Source: Knufia peltigerae (taxonomy: Eukaryota; Ascomycota; Eurotiomycetes; Chaetothyriales; Trichomeriaceae). Taken from it: a stretch of DNA of 64,000 nt. The translations under genes were made by a program, and so were the position numbers. Below, in pieces: positions 23,402 through 30,879 of the stretch; the first letter of the stretch is position 1; each line of letters begins with the position of its first letter. The notes under the pieces were generated by a model. The model saw only the letters and a program-made list of their open reading frames with translations, was not told the origin of the DNA and searched no databases. Where the stretch lies: contig JAPDRN010000129.1 of the NCBI GenBank assembly GCA_030247855.1, positions 23,532-87,531 of the forward strand, in the 5' to 3' direction.

Positions 23402-24091
23402 ATGCGCAGAGGGAGCGCCCCTATCGTGTCAACCGTGCGCCTAGCTAGCAGCCCATTGGCCTTGGACATCGCAACAATCGACCGCTTCCTGGCACACAGC
23501 CACAGGCGGCGCTATCCCACCCGTACCGACGTCTTCCGACCCGGTGACCCGGCCGGCACCCTGTATTACGTCATCAGCGGCTCGGTTTCGATCATGGCCG
23601 AGGAGGAAGAGGACCGTGAGCTGGTACTGGGCTATTTCGGCGCCGGTGAGTTCGTCGGCGAGATGGGCCTGTTCGTGGAGTCGGACCGCCGTGAGGTGAT
23701 CCTGCGCACCCGCACGGCCTGTGAGCTGGCCGAAATCAGCTACGAGCGCCTGCATCAGCTGTTCCTCGGCCCGCTGTCGGCCGATGCCCCGCGCCTGCTG
23801 TACGCGCTGGGCCAGCAGATCTCAAAGCGCCTGCTGGACACCAGCCGCAAGGCCAGCCGTCTGGCATTCCTGGATGTCACCGACCGCATCGTGCGCACCC
23901 TGCACGATCTGGCGCAGGAGCCGGAGTCGATGACGCACCCGCAGGGCAGCCAACTGCGCGTCTCACGCCAGGAACTGGCCCGTCTGGTCGGTTGCTCGCG
24001 CGAAATGGCCGGCCGGGTGTTGAAGAAGCTGCAGACCGACGGCCTGCTGCACGCCCGCGGCAAGACCGTGGTGCTGTACGGCACCCGTTGA
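23402..24091 (+). CDS. clp: CRP-like global regulator Clp
   Basis: A 229-aa CRP/FNR-family regulator. It is nearly superimposable on Xanthomonas Clp: FLAHSHRRRYPTRTDVFRPG, then GTLYYVISGSVSI and FVGEMGLF in the cyclic-nucleotide-binding domain. The helix-turn-helix is VSRQELARLVGCSREMAGRV, followed by GLLHARGKTVVLYGTR. In Xanthomonas Clp is inactivated by cyclic di-GMP and controls virulence, extracellular enzymes and motility. The start at 23402 is chosen by length agreement. It is divergent from speD. Confidence 0.95.
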   Translation: MRRGSAPIVSTVRLASSPLALDIATIDRFLAHSHRRRYPTRTDVFRPGDPAGTLYYVISGSVSIMAEEEEDRELVLGYFGAGEFVGEMGLFVESDRREVILRTRTACELAEISYERLHQLFLGPLSADAPRLLYALGQQISKRLLDTSRKASRLAFLDVTDRIVRTLHDLAQEPESMTHPQGSQLRVSRQELARLVGCSREMAGRVLKKLQTDGLLHARGKTVVLYGTR

Positions 24092-24101
24092 TCGACAGAT
24101 G

Positions 24102-24169
24102 TCCGCCGGGCATGGCCCGGCGCTACCCCAAGGCCTCCACCACGGTAGCGCCGGGCCATGCCCGGCGGA
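24102..24169. repeat. Inverted pair of SMAG elements, CCGGGCC subtype
   Basis: 24102-24126 (minus-reading) and 24145-24169 (plus-reading, GTAGCGCC...) are 25-bp perfect inverted copies with an 18-nt spacer. They lie between clp and the TauE/SafE gene and may act as a terminator or mRNA stabiliser for clp. Confidence 0.88.
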
Positions 24170-24230
24170 TCGTCGTACGTGCGACACACCATCGCATGTC
24201 GCGCACACCCGCATCCGCTAGGCTCGATCC

Positions 24231-24992
24231 ATGGAGCTGAGCAGCGAATTCTGGTGGTTCATCCTCATCGGCCTCGGCGCGCAGCTGGTCGATGGCGCGC
24301 TGGGCATGGCATTCGGGCTGGTTTCTTCATCGGTGCTGCTCAGCATGGGCCTGCCTCCCGCACAGGTCAGCGCCAGCGTGCATACCGCTGAAGTGTTCAC
24401 CACCGGGGCCTCCGGTGTGTCGCATCTGGTCGCCGGCAATGTCGACAGGCGACTGTTCTTCCGCCTCGCCCTGCCCGGCGCGCTGGGCGGCGCACTCGGC
24501 GCGTACGTGCTGACACAGGTCCCTGGCGACCTGATCCGCCCACTGATCTACCTGTACCTGCTGGTGCTGGCCATCATCATCCTGGCCCGCGCGGCGGGCC
24601 GCTGGATGCCCAAGGGCGAGATCCGGCGGGTACCGGTGCTGGGCTTCTTCGCCGGCCTGCTCGATGCCAGTGGCGGTGGCGGCTGGGGCCCGGTGGCCAC
24701 CTCCACCCTGCTCGCCCGCGGCGGTCAGGCGCGGACCACGATCGGCACGGTAAACGCTGCGGAGTTCGTGGTCACGCTGACGGTGTCAGCGACCTTCCTG
24801 CTGTCGATGGGAATGCAGCACCTGCAGATCGTCGCCGGCCTGCTGATCGGCGGCATGATGGCCGCGCCGGTGGCGGCGGTGCTGGTGAAGCGGGTGAAGG
24901 AACGCTGGGTACTGGTCGCGGTGGGCGTGCTGGTGCTGGGCATCAGTCTGTTCCAGGTGGGCCATGCGCTGTTCGGGTACCTGTACCGCTGA
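24231..24992 (+). CDS. TauE/SafE family sulfite exporter-like permease
   Basis: A 253-aa inner-membrane protein with about eight membrane helices. The two TauE/SafE half-repeats are visible by their Gly/Ala-rich cores: GAQLVDGALGMAFGLVSSS in the first half and GFFAGLLDASGGGGWGPVA in the second. Members move sulfite, sulfoacetate or other anions; the substrate is not predictable here. It stands alone, between inverted SMAG pairs. Confidence 0.9.
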   Translation: MELSSEFWWFILIGLGAQLVDGALGMAFGLVSSSVLLSMGLPPAQVSASVHTAEVFTTGASGVSHLVAGNVDRRLFFRLALPGALGGALGAYVLTQVPGDLIRPLIYLYLLVLAIIILARAAGRWMPKGEIRRVPVLGFFAGLLDASGGGGWGPVATSTLLARGGQARTTIGTVNAAEFVVTLTVSATFLLSMGMQHLQIVAGLLIGGMMAAPVAAVLVKRVKERWVLVAVGVLVLGISLFQVGHALFGYLYR

Positions 24993-25010
24993 CCGCTCGC
25001 CGGGCGGGAT

Positions 25011-25093
25011 CCGGTAGTGCCGGCCGCTGGCCGGCAACCTTATGGCCTGCGGAAACGCGTGCAAGGTTGCCGGCCAGCGGCCGGCACTACCGG
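25011..25093. repeat. Perfect 31-bp inverted pair of SMAG elements
   Basis: Arms 25011-25041 and 25063-25093 are exact inverted copies (each holding GTAGTGCCGGCC... plus AACCTT), with a 21-nt loop. It is the most perfect SMAG dimer in the window and lies between the convergent permease and HAD genes. Confidence 0.9.
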
Positions 25094-25125
25094 GTCCTTG
25101 CCCGGCAGACCCGTCATCGTGCGAT

Positions 25126-25156
25126 GGGGTCAGAGCCCCTGCGGGGATCTGACCCC
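25126..25156. repeat. GGGGTCAGA stem-loop next to the HAD gene
   Basis: GGGGTCAGA at 25126-25134 pairs with TCTGACCCC at 25148-25156. Inner CCCC/GGGG pairs and one internal mismatch surround a 3-nt loop. A related GGGGTCTGACCCC palindrome overlaps the end of the MarR gene near 50592. It may terminate the trp-HAD transcript, though a T-run is lacking. Confidence 0.7.
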
Positions 25157-25159
25157 GGA

Positions 25160-25876
25160 CTATGCCCTGTCGCCACCACGGTCCACGCAGCCCCAGTTGA
25201 GGATGCGGGTGCCCGCCGGCAGCACGCGGCGGAAGAATTCCACCTTGGCCGGTTTCGGGTTGACCACCACCGGCGCTTTCGCCGCCAGCAGCAGCGGCAG
25301 GTCGGCGGTGCTGTCGGAATAGGCGATATCGATATCGCCGTAGCCGCGCTCGCGCAGCATGCGCATCTTCTCTTCGTTGTGGCAGTGGCGGGTCGGCCCT
25401 ACCCCGCCCAGCCGCGGCCCCACTTCGGTACCGATCACCGGCACGTCCTGGTGGGCGACGAAGGCCAGGATCGCGCGGGCAAGTTCCGGCGGTGCGCCGG
25501 TGGCCACCACCACGCGATCGCCCTTGGCACGGTGCGCGGCGAATACGTCCAGCGCCTGCGGCAGCAGCTTGGCGCGCATCTGCGCTTCATTGCGCAGCAC
25601 GTAGGCATCGATCACCTTGTTGAACTCGCGCGCGCGATGCAGGCCGAAGCTGCCGATCCAGACATAGATCGAGATACCGGCACGGCGGGTCGGCAGCATC
25701 GCCACCATCGGCCCGGCAATCGGGGTGACCAGCAGCGCCGCCAGCATCCGCAGCGGGTTGCGCTTGATCAGCGAGGCGAACAGGTGGGTACCCGAATCGC
25801 CGTCATACAGGGTGTGGTCGAAGTCGAAGACCACCAGCGGCGCATCCTCGCGCGGCGTTGGATAGTACGTTTTCAT
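25160..25876 (-). CDS. HAD-IB family phosphatase
   Basis: A 238-aa HAD hydrolase of the phosphoserine-phosphatase-like (IB) group. Motif I is VVFDFDHTLYDGDSG with the nucleophile Asp, motif II is VVATGAPPEL, and motif III/IV is AYSDSTADLPLL. A hydrophobic stretch (MLAALLVTPIAGPMVAML) in the cap could be membrane-associated. Its ATG overlaps the trpC stop by 4 nt (ATGA), so it is translationally coupled to the trp cluster. The substrate is unknown. Confidence 0.88.
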   Translation of the reverse strand: MKTYYPTPREDAPLVVFDFDHTLYDGDSGTHLFASLIKRNPLRMLAALLVTPIAGPMVAMLPTRRAGISIYVWIGSFGLHRAREFNKVIDAYVLRNEAQMRAKLLPQALDVFAAHRAKGDRVVVATGAPPELARAILAFVAHQDVPVIGTEVGPRLGGVGPTRHCHNEEKMRMLRERGYGDIDIAYSDSTADLPLLLAAKAPVVVNPKPAKVEFFRRVLPAGTRILNWGCVDRGGDRA

Positions 25877-26667
25877 GCTGCGAAGAATAGCTGACGCAGA
25901 CCCTCGCCCGGCTCTTCCACGCGCATGAAGGCCTCGCCGACCAGGAACGAGTGGATGCCCGCATCGCGCATCAAGGCCACATCCTGCGGGCCGAGAATGC
26001 CACTCTCGGTGACCAGCAGGCGGTCGCGCGGCACGGCCAGGCGCATGTCCAGCGTGGTCTGCAGCGACACCTCGAAGGTGCGCAGATTGCGGTTGTTGAT
26101 GCCGATCATCGGCGCCGGCACCTGCAGCGCACGCTCCAGCTCGTCGATGTCGTGCACTTCCACCAGCACGTCCATGTCCAGCGACATCGCCAGCTCGGAC
26201 AGCGTGGCCAGCTGCGTATCGTCCAGCGCGGCGACGATCAGCAGGATGCAGTCGGCGCCGAGTACGCGCGCCTCGTACACCTGGTAGGCGTCGATCACGA
26301 AGTCCTTGCGCAGCACCGGCAGCGTGCACGCTTCGCGGGCCTGCTGCAGGTAGGCGTCCGCACCCTGGAAGAAGTCGACGTCGGTCAGCACCGACAGGCA
26401 GCTGGCGCCGCCGAACTCGTAGCTGACCGCGATGTCGGCCGGGCGGAAGTCGGGGCGGATCACGCCCTTGGACGGGCTGGCCTTCTTCACTTCGGCAATC
26501 ACCGCTGGATCGCCATTGGCCACGGAGGCCTGCAGCGCGCGCACGAAGCCGCGCACCGGTGGCGCATCGGCCAGCGCGGCCTGCAGCTCCTCTAGCGGGC
26601 GCTGGGCGCGGCGCTGGGCTACTTCTTCGGCCTTGCGGGCCAGGATCGTCTGCAGGATATCGCTCAT
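25873..26667 (-). CDS. trpC: Indole-3-glycerol phosphate synthase
   Basis: A 264-aa TIM-barrel enzyme closing the indole ring from CdRP in tryptophan synthesis. It is recognised by MSDILQTILARKAEEV, IAEVKKASPSKGVIR with the catalytic Lys, LPVLRKDFVIDAYQVYEA, IGINNRNLRTFEV and the end TESGILGPQDV. It is monofunctional (not fused to TrpF). The start at 26667 matches the family. Overlaps the following HAD gene by 4 nt and follows trpD by 74 bp. Confidence 0.97.
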   Translation of the reverse strand: MSDILQTILARKAEEVAQRRAQRPLEELQAALADAPPVRGFVRALQASVANGDPAVIAEVKKASPSKGVIRPDFRPADIAVSYEFGGASCLSVLTDVDFFQGADAYLQQAREACTLPVLRKDFVIDAYQVYEARVLGADCILLIVAALDDTQLATLSELAMSLDMDVLVEVHDIDELERALQVPAPMIGINNRNLRTFEVSLQTTLDMRLAVPRDRLLVTESGILGPQDVALMRDAGIHSFLVGEAFMRVEEPGEGLRQLFFAA

Positions 26668-26741
26668 CGTCGTCGGGTCGGTGCTGGGGCGGTGAGGACG
26701 ACCATTATCGGCCATCGGGTAGGTCAGGCTGAACCGCGTGC

Positions 26742-27773
26742 TCAGGCAACCAGCGCGCGGGTGGTATCGACATACTGCTGCAGGCGGGCACGGGCGCTGC
26801 CATCGGCGATGACCGCGCGGGCGCGGGCCAGGCCGTCGCCGATATCGCTGGCCACGCCGGCCACATACAGCGCTGCGCCCGCATTCAGGGCCACGATGTC
26901 CAGCGCCGGGCCCGGCTCGTTGTCGAGCACCGCGCGCAGCATGGCGATGGACTGCTCAGGGCCATCCACGCGCAGGTTGCGGCTGGCCGACATGGCGATG
27001 CCGAAATCTTCCGGGTGGATCTCGTACTCGCGCACCTTGCCGTCGCGCAGTTCACCCACCAGGGTGCCGGCACCCAGCGAGATCTCGTCCATGTTGTCGC
27101 GGCCCCACACCACCATCGCGCGCTCGGCGCCCAGTTCGCGCAGCACGCGCGCCTGGATGCCCACCAGATCGGGGTGGAACACGCCCATCAGCACCGACGG
27201 CGCATTGGCCGGGTTGGTCAGCGGCCCCAGGATGTTGAAGATGGTGCGCACGCCCATCTCGCGACGTACCGGCGCCACCACCTTCATCGACGGATGGTGG
27301 ATCGGCGCGAACATGAAGCCGATGCCGGTCTGTTCGATCGCTGCGGCCACCTGCGCAGGCTGCAGTTCGATCGCCGCGCCCAGCGCTTCGACCGCATCGG
27401 CGCTGCCGGACTTGGACGACACGCTGCGGTTGCCATGCTTGGCCACGCGCGCGCCGGCGGCAGCGGCAACGAACATCGCGCAGGTGGAGATGTTGAAGGT
27501 ATGCGAACCATCGCCACCGGTGCCGACGATATCGACCAGGTGGGTGGTATCGGCGACCGGTACGGCCAGCGCGAATTCGCGCATCACCGTTGCCGCGGCG
27601 GCGATCTCGTCGATGGTTTCCTTCTTCACGCGCAGGCCGGTGAGGATGGCGGCGGTCATCATCGGCGAGACGTCACCGCGCATGATCTGCCGCATCAGGT
27701 CGACCATTTCGTCGAAGAAGATCTCGCGATGCTCGATGGTGCGTTGCAGGGCTTCCTGGGGGGAGAAGCTCAT
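26742..27773 (-). CDS. trpD: Anthranilate phosphoribosyltransferase
   Basis: A 343-aa enzyme joining anthranilate to PRPP. The PRPP/anthranilate motifs are DIVGTGGDGSHTFNIST, KHGNRSVSSKSGSADA and FGIAMSASRNLRV. The start at 27773 (MSFSPQEALQRTIEH) has GGAG upstream. It follows trpG by 16 bp, so the two are surely co-transcribed. Confidence 0.97.
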   Translation of the reverse strand: MSFSPQEALQRTIEHREIFFDEMVDLMRQIMRGDVSPMMTAAILTGLRVKKETIDEIAAAATVMREFALAVPVADTTHLVDIVGTGGDGSHTFNISTCAMFVAAAAGARVAKHGNRSVSSKSGSADAVEALGAAIELQPAQVAAAIEQTGIGFMFAPIHHPSMKVVAPVRREMGVRTIFNILGPLTNPANAPSVLMGVFHPDLVGIQARVLRELGAERAMVVWGRDNMDEISLGAGTLVGELRDGKVREYEIHPEDFGIAMSASRNLRVDGPEQSIAMLRAVLDNEPGPALDIVALNAGAALYVAGVASDIGDGLARARAVIADGSARARLQQYVDTTRALVA

Positions 27774-27789
27774 CGGAATACTCCTTGGA

Positions 27790-28377
27790 TCAGGCAGCCG
27801 GGCGCTGCAGGAAATTGCGCAGCAGCGCGTGACCATGCTCGGTGAGGATCGATTCGGGGTGGAACTGCACGCCCTCGACCGGGAACTGGCGGTGGCGCAG
27901 GCCCATGATCTCTTCGATCGAGCCATCTTCGTTCTCGGTCCATGCAGTCACTTCCAGCGCGTCGGGCAGGCTGTTCTTGTCCACCACCAGCGAGTGGTAG
28001 CGGGTGGCCTGGTAGCCATCCGGGAGGCCGGCGAACACGCCCTTGCCTTCGTGCCGGATCGGCGAGGTCTTGCCGTGCATGATGTTGCCGGCACGGATGA
28101 CCGTGCCGCCGTAGACCTGGCCGATACCCTGGTGGCCCAGGCACACGCCGAGGATCGGCGTGGTCGGGCCAAGGCGCTGGATCAGCTCCAGCGACACGCC
28201 CGCTTCGTTGGGCGTGCACGGGCCGGGTGAGATGACGATGCGTTCGGGTTTCTGCGCGGCGATCTCGTCCACGCTCATCGCATCGTTGCGCACCACCTTC
28301 ACTTCAGCACCCAGCGTCTGCAGGTACTGCACGAGGTTGTAGGTGAAGCTGTCGTAGTTGTCGATCATCCACAACAT
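27790..28377 (-). CDS. trpG: Anthranilate synthase component II (class I glutamine amidotransferase)
   Basis: A 195-aa glutaminase subunit supplying ammonia to TrpE (and often to aminodeoxychorismate synthase as well). The catalytic Cys is in GVCLGHQGIGQ, and the His-x-Glu pair is near the C-terminus in GVQFHPESIL. It begins MLWMIDNYDSFTYNLVQYL. A 2-bp gap separates it from the SIMPL gene upstream and 16 bp from trpD downstream. Confidence 0.96.
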   Translation of the reverse strand: MLWMIDNYDSFTYNLVQYLQTLGAEVKVVRNDAMSVDEIAAQKPERIVISPGPCTPNEAGVSLELIQRLGPTTPILGVCLGHQGIGQVYGGTVIRAGNIMHGKTSPIRHEGKGVFAGLPDGYQATRYHSLVVDKNSLPDALEVTAWTENEDGSIEEIMGLRHRQFPVEGVQFHPESILTEHGHALLRNFLQRPAA

Positions 28378-28379
28378 GG

Positions 28380-29159
28380 TCAGGTTCCGTCGCTTATCAG
28401 GAAAATGGCGTACACGTTTTCGGTGTAGGTGATGGGGCCGGCTTCGATGGACTCCGGTGCAGCGGGCGCAGGTGCCGAGGCTGGCGCGTAGCTACCGGTC
28501 ACCGAGATCCGGTCGAGGTACTCGCCATCCCCGCCGAGCTGTGGCCACTGCCCGGCCCGGATGCCATAGGCGAAGTCCGGCGCCACATCGGAAATGCTGT
28601 ACAGACCGCGCAGCTGGGTGCCATAGGCCTTGGCCAGGCCCTGCGCGGACTCGCGGGTCTTGGCTGCGGCCTCGCCCTTGAGTTCACGGCGCAGCGCCAC
28701 CTCGCCCGAGTACGTCGGGGCCAGGCTGCTGACCTGTACGTTTTCATTGGCATTCAGCGCTCCCAGCACATCCTGCATCGCCTTCACGCTGGCAAAGCTG
28801 GCGCGCAGCTGGCGTGACACGCGCGTACCGATGAAGACCTGCCGGCTCTGCTCATAGCGCGTCGCTGGGCCGATGCGCAGGTTGTCCGCGCGCACGCTGC
28901 CTTCCACCGCTTTGTGCTGCTTGAACAGCGCCAGCACGCGGGCGACGTTGTCCTGCACGCGGCGACGCGCGGCATCGGCGTCCATGTCAGTTTCTTCGAT
29001 GTTCAACTGCAGACCGAACCGGTCGGGCATCACCGTGCGGGTGCCCTGCCCCTTCACCAGCAGGTGCGGCTGCGAGGGAATGGTGTTGGCCTGCGCCCAG
29101 GCAGACGGGGCCATCGTGGCCAGCAGCGACGACCACAGCAGAACGCTCAGCAGCTTCAT
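28380..29159 (-). CDS. SIMPL (DUF541) domain periplasmic protein
   Basis: A 259-aa exported protein. The signal peptide (MKLLSVLLWSSLLATM, cut after AWA) leads into a SIMPL domain: an N-terminal VKGQGTRTVMPDRFGLQLN strand, a central KAMQDVLGALNANEN helix, and a KTRESAQGLAKAYG helix. The family is related to mammalian SIMPL and to outer-membrane-stress proteins of unknown mechanism. It is oddly placed between trpE (67 bp) and trpG (2 bp) on the same strand, so it should be expressed with the tryptophan genes. Confidence 0.85.
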   Translation of the reverse strand: MKLLSVLLWSSLLATMAPSAWAQANTIPSQPHLLVKGQGTRTVMPDRFGLQLNIEETDMDADAARRRVQDNVARVLALFKQHKAVEGSVRADNLRIGPATRYEQSRQVFIGTRVSRQLRASFASVKAMQDVLGALNANENVQVSSLAPTYSGEVALRRELKGEAAAKTRESAQGLAKAYGTQLRGLYSISDVAPDFAYGIRAGQWPQLGGDGEYLDRISVTGSYAPASAPAPAAPESIEAGPITYTENVYAIFLISDGT

Positions 29160-29226
29160 GCGGTACTCCTTGTCTTGAATGGAAACAGCGAGGGGTGCTG
29201 CGGCGCAGGCCACAGCACAGGAAAAC

Positions 29227-30702
29227 TCACAGGCCCTTGGCGGCCTGGGCGACGGCACGGAACAGCGCGCGGCCCTTGTTCATCGTCTCGTCCCACTCCT
29301 TGTCCGGGTCCGAGTCGTAGACGATGCCGGCGCCGGCCTGCACATACAGGCGGCCGTCCTTGATCACCGCGGTGCGGATCGCGATCGCGGTATCGGCATC
29401 GCCGTGCCAGCCGATGTAGCCGATGCTGCCTGCGTAGACATTGCGCTTGATCGGTTCCAGCTCGCGGATCACCTCCAGCGCGCGGATCTTCGGCGCGCCG
29501 CTGACCGTACCGGCCGGGAAGGTGGCGCGCAGCACGTCGGCGTAGCTCAGGCCCGGCTGCAGCTGCCCGGTCACTTCGCTGACGATGTGCATGACGTGGC
29601 TGTAGCGTTCGATCACGAACTGCTCGCCCACTTCGACGGTGCCCGCCTTGGACACGCGGCCGGCGTCATTGCGGCCCAGGTCGATCAGCATCAGGTGCTC
29701 GGCGCGTTCCTTCGGATCGGCCAGCAGCTCGACCTCCAGCGCCTGGTCCAGCTCCGGCGTGGCACCGCGCGGACGGGTACCGGCGATCGGGCGCACGGTC
29801 ACTTCTCCGTCCTGCAGGCGCACCAGGATTTCCGGCGACGAGCCGACCACCTGCAGGTCGCCGACATCAAGGAAATACATGTACGGCGACGGGTTCAGAG
29901 CACGCAGCGCGCGGTAGACATCCACCGGCCGCGCCTTGAACGGCACGCTCAGGCGCTGGCTAAGCACCACCTGGAAGATGTCGCCGGCACGGATGTACTC
30001 CTTGCTGCGCTGGACCGCATCGCCGAAGCCCTCGCGGGTGAAACCGGAAACGAAATCGGACTCGTCCAGCACGTCGCTGGTCAGCGGCGCCGGATAGCCG
30101 GCACCCGGCGCGCGCAGCTTGGCGGTCAGTGCATCCAGGCGGGCCTGGGCCTGCTCGAAGGCGCCCGGCTGCCGCGGGTCGGCGTGCACGATCAGGTACA
30201 GCCGGCCCTTCAGGTTGTCGAACACCGCCAGCTCATCGGAGTGCAGCAGCAGGATGTCCGGGGTGCCCAGTTCGTCGCGGCCGGCCGGCGATGCCAGGCG
30301 CGGCTCGATGTAGCCGATGCATTCGAACCCGAACCAGCCGACCAGACCACCGGTGAAGCCCGGCAGCCCTTCCAGCTTCGGCACCGAATGGGCACTGCGC
30401 AGCGCCTCGACCTCGGCAAACGGGTCGGCCACCTCACGGGTTTCCACCACATGGCCGTGCTCGCGCACCGTCAGCGTGTGGCCGTGGAAGGCGTACACGC
30501 GACGTGCCGGCAGGCCGATGATCGAGTAACGACCAAAGCGCTCGCCGCCTTCGACGGATTCAAACAGGTAGGTATTGGGGCCGTCGGCGAGCTTCAGATA
30601 GACCGAAAGCGGCGTGTCCAGGTCGGACAGCACTTCGCGGACAACGGGAATATGGGTGTGGCCTTCAGCGGCCTGCTGCTGAAACTGAGCGTGCGAGATC
30701 AA
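29227..30702 (-). CDS. trpE: Anthranilate synthase component I
   Basis: A 491-aa chorismate-using enzyme. The N-terminus holds the tryptophan-feedback segment (LSVYLKLAD, then ESVEGGERFGRYS, carrying the LLES-like motif as LFES). The catalytic part shows IQ-like DIFQVVLSQRL, PIAGTRPRG, DLGRNDAGRV and GTVSGAPK. The start is TTG at 30702 (ISHAQFQQQAAEG), with AAGGA upstream. An ATG-like start at 30750 adds a non-conserved 16-aa extension. It is the first gene of the trp cluster. No Trp-rich leader peptide was found upstream. Confidence 0.95.
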   Translation of the reverse strand: MISHAQFQQQAAEGHTHIPVVREVLSDLDTPLSVYLKLADGPNTYLFESVEGGERFGRYSIIGLPARRVYAFHGHTLTVREHGHVVETREVADPFAEVEALRSAHSVPKLEGLPGFTGGLVGWFGFECIGYIEPRLASPAGRDELGTPDILLLHSDELAVFDNLKGRLYLIVHADPRQPGAFEQAQARLDALTAKLRAPGAGYPAPLTSDVLDESDFVSGFTREGFGDAVQRSKEYIRAGDIFQVVLSQRLSVPFKARPVDVYRALRALNPSPYMYFLDVGDLQVVGSSPEILVRLQDGEVTVRPIAGTRPRGATPELDQALEVELLADPKERAEHLMLIDLGRNDAGRVSKAGTVEVGEQFVIERYSHVMHIVSEVTGQLQPGLSYADVLRATFPAGTVSGAPKIRALEVIRELEPIKRNVYAGSIGYIGWHGDADTAIAIRTAVIKDGRLYVQAGAGIVYDSDPDKEWDETMNKGRALFRAVAQAAKGL

Positions 30703-30879
30703 GACGACTTTCCTTCCGGGACACAGCGTTATGGGGACGGACGACGGCAACAGGCCACCATCGCCACCAACGGCGTGCGGAAGAAAGGGTATGCGGGGTC
30801 GTCAGGCTGGACACCCAATGACTGTATCGCAGCTTTGGCCGCAGGGAAACCCTTTGGCGACGGGCGGTTCGTCTTCGCC

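Noticed and set aside
30703..30879. A trp leader peptide with attenuator upstream of trpE
   Set aside because: No short ORF with adjacent Trp codons and no terminator/antiterminator pair was seen.
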